NCBI RefSeq assembly: GCF_014649855.1
Contig: NZ_BMTV01000009.1
Coordinates: forward strand, 156,707-220,706
Reading direction: 5' to 3'
Source of the DNA: Streptomyces roseolus
GTDB taxonomy: Bacteria > Actinomycetota > Actinomycetes > Streptomycetales > Streptomycetaceae
Length of the DNA stretch: 64,000 nucleotides
Shown in pieces: positions 8,747 to 19,024 of the stretch (position 1 is the stretch's first letter; the number at the start of each line of letters is the position of its first letter). The position numbers were made by a program, and so were the translations under genes. The notes below the pieces were generated by a model. That model had not been told where the DNA came from. It worked only from the letters and a program-made list of their open reading frames with translations, and did not search any database.

Positions 8747-9418
8747 ATGCGTCTCGTCATTGCCCGTTGCTCCGTGGACTACGCGGGCCGGCTCACGGCC
8801 CACCTGCCCTCCGCCCCCCGTCTGATCCTGATCAAGGCCGACGGCAGCGTCTCGATCCACGCGGACGACCGGGCGTACAAACCGCTCAACTGGATGTCCC
8901 CGCCGTGCACGCTCAAGGAGGGCGCCGACGGCGACGCGGGCGTCTGGACCGTGATCAACAAAGCGGGCGAGAAACTGATCATCACGATGGAGGAGATCCT
9001 CCACGACTCGTCCCACGAACTGGGCGTCGACCCGGGTCTGATCAAGGACGGCGTCGAGGCGCACCTCCAGGAGCTGCTCGCCGACCGCATCGAGACGCTG
9101 GGCGACGGGTGGACGCTGATCCGCCGCGAGTACCCGACGGCGATCGGCCCCGTCGACATCCTCTGCCGGGACGCGGACGGCGCGACGGTCGCGGTCGAGA
9201 TCAAGCGGCGCGGCGAGATCGACGGCGTCGAGCAGCTGACCCGCTATCTGGAACTGCTCAACCGCGACCCGCACCTCGCCCCGGTGAAGGGCGTCTTCGC
9301 GGCGCAGGAGATCAAGCCGCAGGCGCGGGTCCTGGCCACGGACCGCGGGATCGGCTGCGTGGTCCTCGACTACGACGCCCTGCGCGGCATCGAGGACGAC
9401 AAGCTGCGGCTGTTCTAG
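8747..9418 (+). CDS. nucS: NucS/EndoMS mismatch-specific endonuclease
   Basis: This 223-residue protein starts [20 protein letters not shown] and contains the PD-(D/E)xK nuclease core: D in GPVDILCRD, then [21 protein letters not shown]. NucS is the non-canonical mismatch repair nuclease that replaces MutS/MutL in Actinobacteria. It cuts both strands at mismatches and is stimulated by the sliding clamp. ATG 8747 is preferred over a TTG nine bases upstream because it begins the conserved N-terminus and matches a leaderless promoter. Length fits the family (about 220-230). Confidence 0.93.
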   Translation: MRLVIARCSVDYAGRLTAHLPSAPRLILIKADGSVSIHADDRAYKPLNWMSPPCTLKEGADGDAGVWTVINKAGEKLIITMEEILHDSSHELGVDPGLIKDGVEAHLQELLADRIETLGDGWTLIRREYPTAIGPVDILCRDADGATVAVEIKRRGEIDGVEQLTRYLELLNRDPHLAPVKGVFAAQEIKPQARVLATDRGIGCVVLDYDALRGIEDDKLRLF

Positions 9419-9430
9419 ACGGTACGGCCG

Positions 9431-9473
9431 AGGGGACGGCCCCGGGCGCGACGAGCGCCCGGGGCCGTCCCCT
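9431..9473. terminator. bidirectional terminator after nucS
   Basis: A perfect 19-base-pair stem (9431-9449 with 9455-9473) around a five-base loop lies 13 bases after the nucS stop. It faces the converging gene that ends at 9486. The right arm runs into TTT. Confidence 0.85.
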
Positions 9474-9485
9474 TTCCGCGTGCCC

Positions 9486-12125
9486 TCAGCCCTCGGCGGG
9501 CGGCTCGGAGGCGCTGCTGGAGCCGGCGGCCTCGCTGGTGGTCGTGCCGGTCGGATCGGGGGCCGTCGTGGTCGGCGGCGGGGTGGTCGGCGGCGCCGTC
9601 GTGTACGGCGGCGTCGAGGTCGGCGGCGGCTCGGACGTGGTCGTCGAGGTCACCGGCGGCTGCGTCGTGGTCCGGGTCGGCCCGGGACGCGTGCTCGTCG
9701 GTCTCGATGTCGTCGTCGGCGCACCGGTCGTCGCCGGGGCGCTCGTCGTCGACGGGTCCGGTGTGCCGGAGGAGGAGGTCGACGGGGAGCCGGTCGCCGA
9801 GGGGTCCGTGGCGGTCGACGAGGGGGTCGCGCCGGAGGTGGTGGGACCGGGCGAGCCGGAGGCGGTCGGCGTGCCGGTCGCGGCCGGGTCGGCGCCGGGC
9901 TCGTCGTCGGCGGGGGCGCCGTCGTCGGTGTCCGGCAGCTCGTCGCCGTCCGGGTCGGCGGTGCTGTCCGTGCTGACGGTGCCGGAGGTCGGGGCGTCGT
10001 CGTTGCCGGAGGTGGCGCCGAGGGTGACGACCGTGCCGAGGACGGCGACGAGGAGCGCCCCGGCGCCGACGGCGGCGAGGTTGCGCCGGGTGCCGTCGAG
10101 GATGACCGCCTTGAGGCCCTTGCGGGCCGGCTCGGCCGGGGCGGCGGGGCGGGCGGGGACCGCGGGGCCCCTGTCGGCGAAGTCCGCGTGGTCGGGGAAG
10201 GCCGGGAGGGCGGGCGGGGTGACGCCCGCGGTCGTCGCGACCGGCGGCAGCACCTCGGTCGCCGGCTCGGCGGGCGTCCGCGGGACCGGGGCCGTGGTCC
10301 GCACGGCGGCGGGCAGGCCGCGGGCCGGCGAGTCGGCACGGGCCGGCAGGGCGGCCGTCGCGGGCTCCCGCTCGCGGCCGAGGTCGGCGACGAGGGCGAG
10401 GGCCCGGCGGCCGGCGACGGTGCCGCGTTTGTCGGCGAGGGCGCCGCGCAGCCCGATGGAGGCCTCCAGCTCGGCGCGGGCGCGGGCGAGGCTGCCGCCG
10501 CAGATCGCCAGGATGCCGAGCTCGTGGTGGAAGTACGCCTCCTCGGCGACGTCCCCGGCGAGCCGGGCTGCCTCCTGGCCGGCGCGCAGGGCCCGCTCCC
10601 AGGCGCCCCAGTGGAGGCCCGCGGCGAAGGCGGGGGCGGCGGCGCGGGCGAGGGCGACGGCGGTGGCGCGCCGTTCGGCGGCCTCCTCGCCGGCGCCGTC
10701 CCCGAGGAGGCCGCCGAGCGCGGCGAGCAGGGCGTCGGACTCGGCGGCGGCCCGCTCGGGGCCCACGGAGGGGTGGCCGGCCCACCAGGCGTAGTGCTGG
10801 GCGGCGGTGTGGAGGCGGTCGGCGGCGTCGTGGCCGTAGCCGTGGGCGAGGAGCTGGGTGAGGACGCCGCCGGCGAGCCGGTGCCGGCCGCCGACGGGGC
10901 TGAGGAGCCCGCAGGCGCGCAGCTCGCCGAGGGCGGCGTCGGCGTGGGTGTCGCCGACGAGCGCGGGGAGGTGGGCGTGGTGCGGGAGTTCGCCGCCGAG
11001 GGCGACGGCGAAGCGGAGGGTGGTCTGGGCGGAGCGGCTGAGCCGGGAGGCGAGCAGCGCGGCGGGGGCGGCGCCCTCGCCGAGGCTGGGCAGCGGCACC
11101 TCGTGGAGCTCGACGTCCGGGTTCTCGTACGGGTCGGGGGCGGGCGCGGGGCCCGGCCCCGGGGCCGTACCGGACGGGCCGAAGGCCTCCTCCAGGGCGC
11201 CGAAGGCGTCGAACTCGGCAGGGGTGACGCGCAGCCGGTCGCGCTGTCGGAGCAGGGCGCCGGCCTGGACGAAGCGGAGCGGCAGCCCCTCGGACTCGAA
11301 CCAGAGGTCGCCGGCCCAGTTGGCCTCCTCCTCGGTGAGGCGGCGGCCGACGGCGGCCTCCAGGAGGGCGAGGGAGGCGGCACGGCCGAGGCCCGGCAGG
11401 GCTACCTCCTCGATCCGCGCCTCGGCCGAGGGGGCGGGGACGTGGGGGGCGGCGGCGAGGAGGAAGGCGCACTCGGGGGCGGCGGCGAGGAGTTCGTCGA
11501 GGGCGGCGCCGCCGAACTCCAGGTCGTCGACGACGACGACGGCGCCGACGGTGGCGAGGTCGTCGCGCAGGCCGTCGCGGTCGGGCCGGTGGCCGGGGGC
11601 GTGGAGGACGGCGGCGCGCAGCTCGTGGAGGAGTTCCCCGCCGGTGCGGTGACGGCCGGAGAGGCGGACGACGCCGTCGGGGGCGAGGCCGGCGCAGTCG
11701 GCGGCGACGACGTCGAGGAGGGCGGTGCGGCCGGCGCCGTCGGGGCCGGTGAGGAGGGCGGAGCGGCCGCGGGTCAGGATCTCGGTGAGCCGGGCGCGCT
11801 GCTCCTCGCGTTCGAGGAGGGGGAGTTCGGGGGCGGCGGGGCCGGGCGGCACGGGCGCGGCGGCGGCGCGGGCGGCCTCGGCACGCTCCTCGGGGGTGCG
11901 GCGGCGGGCCCGCGGGGGCGTCTCGCCGGGCGGGCAGGGCTCGATCTCGCTGCCGTCGACGGGGTTGACGGTGAGGAGCAGCCCTCCGGAGACGATCCGG
12001 GTGACGCGGGCGCGGGCGGGCGCCGCGGCGGTGCGGTCGGGCAGGGCGGCGGGCGGGGCGGGGCGGGCGTCCTCGGCCGCGGTGTCGTGACCGGACTCGT
12101 CCGGCCCCCGGTGTATCGGGTCCAT
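9486..12125 (-). CDS. membrane-anchored AAA/STAND-like protein with degenerate P-loop and Ser/Thr/Pro tail
   Basis: This 879-residue protein begins with an Ala/Pro-rich region and LLTVNPVDGSEIEPCPPGE. An ATPase-like domain follows with GPDGAGRT at residues 127-134, where the Walker A Lys is Arg, and a Walker B-like AVVVVDDLEFGG. A helical, TPR-like region covers roughly residues 350-600. One membrane segment (AGALLVAVLGTVVTLG) lies near residue 690, and about 170 Ser/Thr/Pro/Asp residues end the protein, probably outside the cell. ATG 12125 is chosen over a TTG 15 bases upstream. A STAS gene lies upstream on the same strand. Its role is unknown; it may be a sensor or signalling scaffold. Confidence 0.7.
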   Translation of the reverse strand: MDPIHRGPDESGHDTAAEDARPAPPAALPDRTAAAPARARVTRIVSGGLLLTVNPVDGSEIEPCPPGETPPRARRRTPEERAEAARAAAAPVPPGPAAPELPLLEREEQRARLTEILTRGRSALLTGPDGAGRTALLDVVAADCAGLAPDGVVRLSGRHRTGGELLHELRAAVLHAPGHRPDRDGLRDDLATVGAVVVVDDLEFGGAALDELLAAAPECAFLLAAAPHVPAPSAEARIEEVALPGLGRAASLALLEAAVGRRLTEEEANWAGDLWFESEGLPLRFVQAGALLRQRDRLRVTPAEFDAFGALEEAFGPSGTAPGPGPAPAPDPYENPDVELHEVPLPSLGEGAAPAALLASRLSRSAQTTLRFAVALGGELPHHAHLPALVGDTHADAALGELRACGLLSPVGGRHRLAGGVLTQLLAHGYGHDAADRLHTAAQHYAWWAGHPSVGPERAAAESDALLAALGGLLGDGAGEEAAERRATAVALARAAAPAFAAGLHWGAWERALRAGQEAARLAGDVAEEAYFHHELGILAICGGSLARARAELEASIGLRGALADKRGTVAGRRALALVADLGREREPATAALPARADSPARGLPAAVRTTAPVPRTPAEPATEVLPPVATTAGVTPPALPAFPDHADFADRGPAVPARPAAPAEPARKGLKAVILDGTRRNLAAVGAGALLVAVLGTVVTLGATSGNDDAPTSGTVSTDSTADPDGDELPDTDDGAPADDEPGADPAATGTPTASGSPGPTTSGATPSSTATDPSATGSPSTSSSGTPDPSTTSAPATTGAPTTTSRPTSTRPGPTRTTTQPPVTSTTTSEPPPTSTPPYTTAPPTTPPPTTTAPDPTGTTTSEAAGSSSASEPPAEG

Positions 12126-12350
12126 GGTCAAAGCCCCCAAGAGCGGTGGTGCGGAGCCCGCCGGGTGGGTCCGTCGTCGGGTGCGGGCGACCGAACCCTA
12201 GACGGTCGCCGGGCGCCCGGGAACAGCCGGGGTGCCGTGGAGACCAAGACGTCACGGTCTTGTGAGGATTGAGCGTGACGCCTGTTTCGCACAGCGGCTT
12301 CACAGACGGCGGGGCGGCGGTCGTCCGCCGGCCGCCCGCGCGCCGTCCGC

Positions 12351-12674
12351 TCAGACCCGGGGCAGGGACTCCACGACGAGGCCGCCCTCGATGGCGAGGA
12401 TGCGGTGGAGGCGGGTGGCGACGAGGAGCCGCTGCATCTGCGGCGGCACCCCGCGCAGGACGAGCCGGCGGCCGCAGCGGCCGGCCCGTCGGTGGGCGCC
12501 CATGATCACGCCGAGGCCGGTGGCGTCCCACGAGTCGAGTCCGGTCAGGTCGAGCACGAGGTCGCCGACTCCGTCGTCGACGGCCGTGTGCAGGACCGTA
12601 CGGGCGTCCGCCGCGCTCCGGACGTCGAGGCGCCCCCCGACGACCAGCTCGGCATGGTCGCCCCTGATGTGCAT
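12351..12674 (-). CDS. STAS-domain protein (anti-sigma factor antagonist-like)
   Basis: This 107-residue protein is a single STAS domain: GGRLDVRSAADARTVLHTAV, then LVLDLTGLDSWDATGLGVI. In SpoIIAA-type antagonists the phosphorylated Ser follows Asp in DSSGLG. Here the aligned residue is Ala51 in DATGLG, so control by the usual kinase is unlikely. GGGAG lies six bases before ATG 12674, setting the start. It may bind a partner switch constitutively. No anti-sigma factor gene is next to it. Confidence 0.82.
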   Translation of the reverse strand: MHIRGDHAELVVGGRLDVRSAADARTVLHTAVDDGVGDLVLDLTGLDSWDATGLGVIMGAHRRAGRCGRRLVLRGVPPQMQRLLVATRLHRILAIEGGLVVESLPRV

Positions 12675-12801
12675 AGTCGCTCCCCGGGAATGCTCCGTCT
12701 TCGCAAACAACTGACTGCCGCCTCGGCAGATACGTTGCGCCTTGTCGTCGAACCGATACCTGAATTCACTCCATGGAGTGAGGCCGTGTGGCGGGTACGG
12801 C

Positions 12802-13650
12802 TCAGTAGCTGTAGAAGCCCTGCCCGCTCTTGCGGCCGATGTCACCCGCGTCCACCATCCGGCGCATCAGCTCCGGCGGCGCGAACTTCTCGTCCTGGGA
12901 CTCCGTGTAGATGTTGCTCGTGGCGTTCACCAGGATGTCGACGCCGGTCAGGTCCGCGGTGGCGAGCGGGCCCATCGCGTGGCCGAAGCCCAGCTTGCAG
13001 GCGATGTCGATGTCCTCGGCGGTCGCGACGCCCGACTCGTACAGCTTGGCGGCCTCGACGACGAGGGCGGAGATCAGGCGGGTGGTGACGAAGCCGGCGA
13101 CGTCGCGGTTGACGACGATGCAGGTCTTGCCGACCGACTCGGCGAAGGAGCGGGCGGCGGCGAGGGTCCCGTCGCTGGTCTTGTAGCCGCGGACGAGCTC
13201 GACGAGCTGCATCATCGGGACCGGCGAGAAGAAGTGGACGCCGACGACGGCCTCGGGGCGCTCCGTCACCGCGGCGATCTTGGTGATCGGGATGGCGGAG
13301 GTGTTGGAGGCGAGGACCGCGCCGTCCTTGGCGATCTTGTCGAGGGAGCGGAAGATCTCGTGCTTGACCTCGATCTTCTCGAAGACGGCCTCGACGACGA
13401 CGTCGGCGTCGGCGACCGCGTCGAGCTCCGTGGTGGCGGTGATGCGGCCGAGGGCGGCCTCCGCGTCGGCGGCGTCCAGCCTGCCCTTCGCGACGAACTT
13501 CTCGTACGAGGCCTTGATGCCGTCGGTGCCGCGGGTCAGCGCGGCGTCGGTGACGTCCCGCAGGACCACGTCCCAGCCTGCCTGCGCGGAGACCTGCGCG
13601 ATGCCGGATCCCATGAGTCCGGCCCCGATGACGGCGAGCTTCCCAGCCAC
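12802..13650 (-). CDS. 3-hydroxybutyryl-CoA dehydrogenase
   Basis: This 282-residue NAD-dependent dehydrogenase starts with the Rossmann motif LAVIGAGLMGSGIAQVSAQAG. It contains SNTSAIPIT and GVHFFSPVPMMQLVELV (catalytic His region) and NRDVAGFVTTRL, all typical of the family. It oxidises 3-hydroxyacyl-CoA to 3-oxoacyl-CoA in fatty acid and polyhydroxybutyrate metabolism. The GTG at 13650 is preferred over GTG codons at 13659 and 13677, because AGAGGGG lies about eight bases before it and the length then equals the usual 282. Confidence 0.9.
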   Translation of the reverse strand: MAGKLAVIGAGLMGSGIAQVSAQAGWDVVLRDVTDAALTRGTDGIKASYEKFVAKGRLDAADAEAALGRITATTELDAVADADVVVEAVFEKIEVKHEIFRSLDKIAKDGAVLASNTSAIPITKIAAVTERPEAVVGVHFFSPVPMMQLVELVRGYKTSDGTLAAARSFAESVGKTCIVVNRDVAGFVTTRLISALVVEAAKLYESGVATAEDIDIACKLGFGHAMGPLATADLTGVDILVNATSNIYTESQDEKFAPPELMRRMVDAGDIGRKSGQGFYSY

Positions 13651-13799
13651 GTATTCCACCCCTCTGCACCTGTTCACTTCTGGCTCTCTCCGGCGGAGAT
13701 TAGCGGGCCGGAAGCGCCGTGTGACCGTGAAGTAATGCGCGTCACGCTCTCTTTGACGGACGTCACACTCGCGACAGGCCCGGGGGGCGGGGGCGTCAC

Positions 13800-13805
13800 T
13801 AGGCT
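13800..13805 (+). promoter_or_regulatory. -10 element for leaderless cobalamin adenosyltransferase gene
   Basis: TAGGCT is followed by six bases and then ATG 13812, with no Shine-Dalgarno sequence. The same TAGGCTGGGA string precedes the start of nrtL on the other strand at 44,087. Confidence 0.5.
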
Positions 13806-13811
13806 GGGACC

Positions 13812-14384
13812 ATGGTCAATCTGACGCGCATCTACACCCGCACCGGCGACCGGGGCACGACGGCCCTGGGCGACATGAGCCGCACCGCCAAGACCGACCT
13901 CAGGATCGCGGCCTACGCGGACGCCAACGAGGCCAACGCCGTCATCGGCACGGCGCTCGCCCTCGGCCACCTGGACGAGGAGGTCGTCACGGTCCTCACC
14001 CGCGTCCAGAACGACCTCTTCGACGTCGGCGCCGACCTCGCGACGCCGGTGGTCGAGAACCCCGAATACCCGCCGCTGCGGGTGGAGCAGCACTACGTGG
14101 ACAAGCTGGAGGCGGACTGCGACCGCTTCCTGGAGGAGCTGGAGAAGCTGCGCTCCTTCATCCTGCCCGGCGGCACGCCCGGCGCGGCGCTGCTGCACCA
14201 GGCGTGCACGGTGGTCCGCCGGGCCGAGCGCTCGACGTGGGCGGCCCTGGAGGTCCACGGCGAGACGATGAACCCGCTCACGGCCACGTACCTCAACCGC
14301 CTGTCAGACCTGCTCTTCATCCTTGCGCGGGTGGCCAACAAGGAGGTCGGGGACGTGCTCTGGGTCCCGGGCGGGGAGCGCTGA
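13812..14384 (+). CDS. cob(I)yrinic acid a,c-diamide adenosyltransferase, PduO type
   Basis: This 190-residue protein has the ATP-binding motif YTRTGDRGTTALGDMSRTAKTD near the N-terminus and RRAERSTW near residue 140, both diagnostic of PduO-type ATP:corrinoid adenosyltransferases. The enzyme transfers the adenosyl group of ATP to cob(I)alamin, making coenzyme B12. Length fits the family. The gene appears leaderless. Its last 81 bases overlap a convergent membrane protein gene. Confidence 0.9.
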   Translation: MVNLTRIYTRTGDRGTTALGDMSRTAKTDLRIAAYADANEANAVIGTALALGHLDEEVVTVLTRVQNDLFDVGADLATPVVENPEYPPLRVEQHYVDKLEADCDRFLEELEKLRSFILPGGTPGAALLHQACTVVRRAERSTWAALEVHGETMNPLTATYLNRLSDLLFILARVANKEVGDVLWVPGGER

Positions 14385-14960
14385 GGCCTTCTCCGCGCCG
14401 CCTTCGGAGGCCTTCTCCGCGCCGCCCTCCGGGGCCTTCTTCGGCCAGACGGAGTAGCTGAGGGCGATCAGGCCGTGGATGCCGACGGCGCGCCAGACGC
14501 CGGCGATCGAGGCCTCCAGCTTCGCGGTGTCGCCGGCGTCGCCGACGTACCAGACGGCGGCGAGGAGCAGCGCGGAGGCGACGGAGCCGGCGATGAGCGT
14601 GCCGAGCCAGATCGCGCCCTCGTGGCGGGCGCGGGCCATGCCGTAGCGGGGCGGCTTCGCGGGCGGCGGGGCGCCGCCGAAGCGGTGCGCGGCGTGGCCG
14701 TCGAGCCACTTCACGGTGCGGTGCCCGTGCCCGACGGTGTAGCCGATGTAGATCGCGGCGAGCCCGTGCCGCCAGCTGGGCTCGGCGCCGTTCTTGAGGT
14801 CGATCGCGGAGACGACCAGGAGCAGGACCTCCAGGAGCGGCTCGCACAGCAGCAGCCCCGCGCCCAGTCTCGGCATGCGCAGCAGGTAGCGGGCGCCGAG
14901 GCCGGCGGCCAGCAGGACCCAGAACCCCACTTCGCAGACCACGATCATCGTGACGATCAC
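14304..14960 (-). CDS. integral membrane protein of unknown function
   Basis: This 218-residue protein has four to five hydrophobic segments (IVTMIVVCEVGFWVLLAAGL, LCEPLLEVLLLVVSAIDL, GLAAIYIGYTVG, TLIAGSVASALLLAAVWYVG, GLIALSYSVWP). Its C-terminus contains a near-duplication, APEGGAEKASEGGAEKAS, encoded by a 24-base direct repeat. The GTG at 14960 has AGGGG five bases upstream. The tail overlaps the adenosyltransferase gene on the other strand by 81 bases. It is divergent from chiS. Function is not recognised. Confidence 0.65.
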   Translation of the reverse strand: MIVTMIVVCEVGFWVLLAAGLGARYLLRMPRLGAGLLLCEPLLEVLLLVVSAIDLKNGAEPSWRHGLAAIYIGYTVGHGHRTVKWLDGHAAHRFGGAPPPAKPPRYGMARARHEGAIWLGTLIAGSVASALLLAAVWYVGDAGDTAKLEASIAGVWRAVGIHGLIALSYSVWPKKAPEGGAEKASEGGAEKASALPARDPEHVPDLLVGHPRKDEEQV

Positions 14961-15086
14961 CGGTTTCCCCTTTCCTTCCCCCGTCGGGTCCTTCCCAGCG
15001 TCCCGTGCGGGAGGGCCGGCTTCGTCGTCGCCGGTGAGGAAACCCGCCTACATCCTTCGACGGAGGCGCGGGCGGGCACGGATCGG

Positions 15087-15106
15087 CCCGGACGTCGACG
15101 TCCGGG
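15087..15106. promoter_or_regulatory. 20-base perfect palindrome upstream of chiS
   Basis: CCCGGACGTCGACGTCCGGG is a perfect dyad centred 37 bases before the chiS start, in the divergent region between chiS and the membrane protein gene. It could be an operator, possibly for ChiR itself or for another regulator. No protein is known here to bind it. Confidence 0.4.
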
Positions 15107-15132
15107 GGCCCCGGGGCGTGTTGGATGGGTAC

Positions 15133-16344
15133 GTGATCCTCCCCCGCCCGGCTCTTCCCCGCCCGCACCGCCACGACGTGCTCATCGCCCTCGCCGGCCT
15201 CTCCGTCGGCGTGCTGCTCTGGTCGTACGGGCTGTACACCACCGGCGACCGGGTCTTCGACCAGCGCGGGGCGGCGCTCGTCCCGCTGGCGGTGATGGCC
15301 GGGGCGGAGGCGCTGCGCCGGGCGGCCCCGCAGACCGCGCTGCTCCTGGGCACGTCGGCCATCGTCGGCGACCAGTTCACCAACGGGAACCTGGCCACGG
15401 TCCTGATGTTCACGGACGTCGTCTACGCGGCGGTCGTCTACGGCACCCCGGCGCAGGCCCGCCGCGTCCCGTACACGACGGCGCTGGTCACGGTCGCCAC
15501 CACGGTGGCGTTCCTGGTCTGGTGGCAGAACGCGATCGCGCTGCTCGTCGGCGTCATCACCGGCATGATCTCCTTCCTGCCGGCCGTCACCGGTTCGATC
15601 GTGCGCAACCACCGGGAGGCGGCGGAGGCCGCCCGGCTGCGCGCCGAACAGACCGCGCTGCTGGCCGAGATGGACCGGACGCAGGCGGTGGCGGCGGAGC
15701 GGGCGCGGATGGCGCGGGAGCTGCACGACGTGGTGGCCAACCACCTGTCGGCGATCGCGATCCACTCGACGGCGGCGCTCTCCCTCGACGATCCCGGCAC
15801 CACCCGGCAGGCGCTGACGGTGATCCGGGAGAACAGCGTGGCGGGGCTCGCGGAGATGCGGCGGCTGATCGGGCTGCTCCGGGAGAGCGGCGCGGAGACC
15901 GAGCCGGCGGCGACGGCCTCGCTCGCGGGGCTGGACGCCCTGGTGGCGCAGGCGGGCGCCAACGGCGCGGCGAGCGGGCTGCGTTTCGTCCTGGACGACG
16001 CCCGGCGGGACGGCCCCGGGCTTCCGGCGCCGGTGGAGCTGGCCGCGTACCGGATCGTGCAGGAGGCGCTGACGAACGCGCTCAAGCACGCGGTGCCCGG
16101 CGAGGTGCGGGTGGCGCTCGCCCGGGCGGACGGGGCGCTGCGGGTGACGGTGACGAGCCCGTACGGGGAGCGGGCGGGGCCGCGCGCGCCGGGCTCGGGG
16201 GCGGGGCTCGTGGGGATGCGGGAGCGGGTGGCGCTGCTGGACGGGACGCTGGAGGCCGGTCCGGTGGCGGTGGGCGGGGGTGCCGAGGTGTGGCGGGTGC
16301 GGGCGGAGCTGCCCGTGGGAGCGGGCGAGGAGGAGCGGGCATGA
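15133..16344 (+). CDS. chiS: ChiS, NarL-family sensor histidine kinase
   Basis: This 403-residue kinase has about six membrane segments in the first 140 residues. A HisKA_3 dimerisation domain follows with ARMARELHDVVANHLSAIAIH (His198). A HATPase domain has VELAAYRIVQEALTNALKHA and GAGLVGMRERVALL. The order chiS-chiR-chiC matches the known Streptomyces chitinase C cluster, where this pair controls chitinase production. GTG 15133 is chosen because the frame upstream is a low-complexity Pro/Arg stretch that would overlap the divergent gene. It overlaps chiR as ATGA. Confidence 0.85.
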   Translation: MILPRPALPRPHRHDVLIALAGLSVGVLLWSYGLYTTGDRVFDQRGAALVPLAVMAGAEALRRAAPQTALLLGTSAIVGDQFTNGNLATVLMFTDVVYAAVVYGTPAQARRVPYTTALVTVATTVAFLVWWQNAIALLVGVITGMISFLPAVTGSIVRNHREAAEAARLRAEQTALLAEMDRTQAVAAERARMARELHDVVANHLSAIAIHSTAALSLDDPGTTRQALTVIRENSVAGLAEMRRLIGLLRESGAETEPAATASLAGLDALVAQAGANGAASGLRFVLDDARRDGPGLPAPVELAAYRIVQEALTNALKHAVPGEVRVALARADGALRVTVTSPYGERAGPRAPGSGAGLVGMRERVALLDGTLEAGPVAVGGGAEVWRVRAELPVGAGEEERA

Positions 16345-16982
16345 CGGTGCGGGTGGTGGTGGCCGAGGACCAGAGCGCGGTACGGGCCGGGCTCGTGCTG
16401 ATCCTGGGCAGCGCGCCGGACATCGAGGTGGTCGGGGAGGCGGAGGACGGCGAGCGGGCGGTGGAGCTGGCCCGGGAGCTGCGTCCCGATCTGGTGCTGA
16501 TGGACGTGCAGATGCCCCGGATGGACGGGGTGACGGCGACCCGGCAGGTGGTGGCCGAGGGTCTCGCGGACGTGCTGGTGCTGACCACCTTCGATCTCGA
16601 CGAGTACGTCTTCGGGGCGCTGCGCGCGGGAGCCTCGGGCTTCCTGCTGAAGAACGCGGACGCGCGGGAGCTGATCGAGGCGGTGCGGACGGTGGCGCGG
16701 GGCGAGGGGCTGATCGCGCCGGCGGTGACGCGGCGGCTGATCGCCGAGTTCGCCTCCCCGGCCCCGCCGGTCCGGAGGGATCCCGCGGTCCTCGACGGGC
16801 TGACGCCCCGGGAGCGGGAGGTGCTGTCGGCGCTGGGCGCGGGGCTGTCGAACGCGGAGGTCGCGGCACGCCTCGACATGGCGGAGGCGACGGTGAAGAC
16901 CCACGTCAGCAAGGTGCTGGGGAAGCTGGGGCTGCGGAGCCGGGTCCAAGCGGCGGTGCTGGCAAGGGAGTTGGATCTCTGA
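16341..16982 (+). CDS. chiR: ChiR, NarL/FixJ response regulator
   Basis: This 213-residue regulator has a receiver domain with the acidic pair at Glu9-Asp10 and the phospho-acceptor Asp55 in LVLMDVQMPRMDG. The C-terminal LuxR-type HTH is LTPREREVLSALGAGLSNAEVAARL...TVKTHVSKVLGKLGLRSR. Its ATG overlaps the chiS stop. It lies directly upstream of chiC and probably acts on the chiC promoter. Confidence 0.88.
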   Translation: MTVRVVVAEDQSAVRAGLVLILGSAPDIEVVGEAEDGERAVELARELRPDLVLMDVQMPRMDGVTATRQVVAEGLADVLVLTTFDLDEYVFGALRAGASGFLLKNADARELIEAVRTVARGEGLIAPAVTRRLIAEFASPAPPVRRDPAVLDGLTPREREVLSALGAGLSNAEVAARLDMAEATVKTHVSKVLGKLGLRSRVQAAVLARELDL

Positions 16983-16999
16983 GGGGACGGATCCGACGT

Positions 17000-17041
17000 T
17001 GGTCTGGACCTCTTGACGATTGGTCCAGACCTTCCTACGCT
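17000..17041 (+). promoter_or_regulatory. chiC promoter with chitinase direct repeats (DasR-like sites)
   Basis: TTGACG (17013-17018) and TACGCT (17036-17041) are spaced by 17 bases, a good housekeeping-type promoter. Two 12-base repeats, TGGTCTGGACCT (17000-17011) and TGGTCCAGACCT (17021-17032), flank and overlap the -35 and spacer; their starts are 21 bases apart, two helical turns. Each is itself a partial palindrome close to the known DasR responsive element (ACTGGTCTAGACCACT). Repression by binding here, and induction by chitin breakdown products, fits known streptomycete chitinase promoters. Confidence 0.8.
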
Positions 17042-17107
17042 CGCGGGGCGCGCGCAACTCTCCACGGACCACCCCCACCCCGAACGTCCGCTACTTGAGG
17101 AGCACCG

Positions 17108-18955
<1,848 letters not shown>

Positions 18956-18971
18956 CAGCCGTCGGTACGAC

Positions 18972-19008
18972 GAAGCGGGGGACGGTGCAGCACACCGTCC
19001 CCCGCTTC
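18972..19008 (+). terminator. terminator after chiC
   Basis: A perfect 16-base-pair stem (18972-18987 with 18993-19008) around CAGCA lies 17 bases past the chiC stop. It can also serve the convergent DUF2550 gene. Confidence 0.85.
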
Positions 19009-19024
19009 CGTACGTGCGGAACGA

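Noticed and set aside
9480..12272. Long plus-strand open frame of about 930 codons opposite the membrane ATPase-like gene
   Set aside because: It is a Gly/Arg/Ala-rich shadow caused by G+C-rich third positions; the minus-strand product has recognisable domains.
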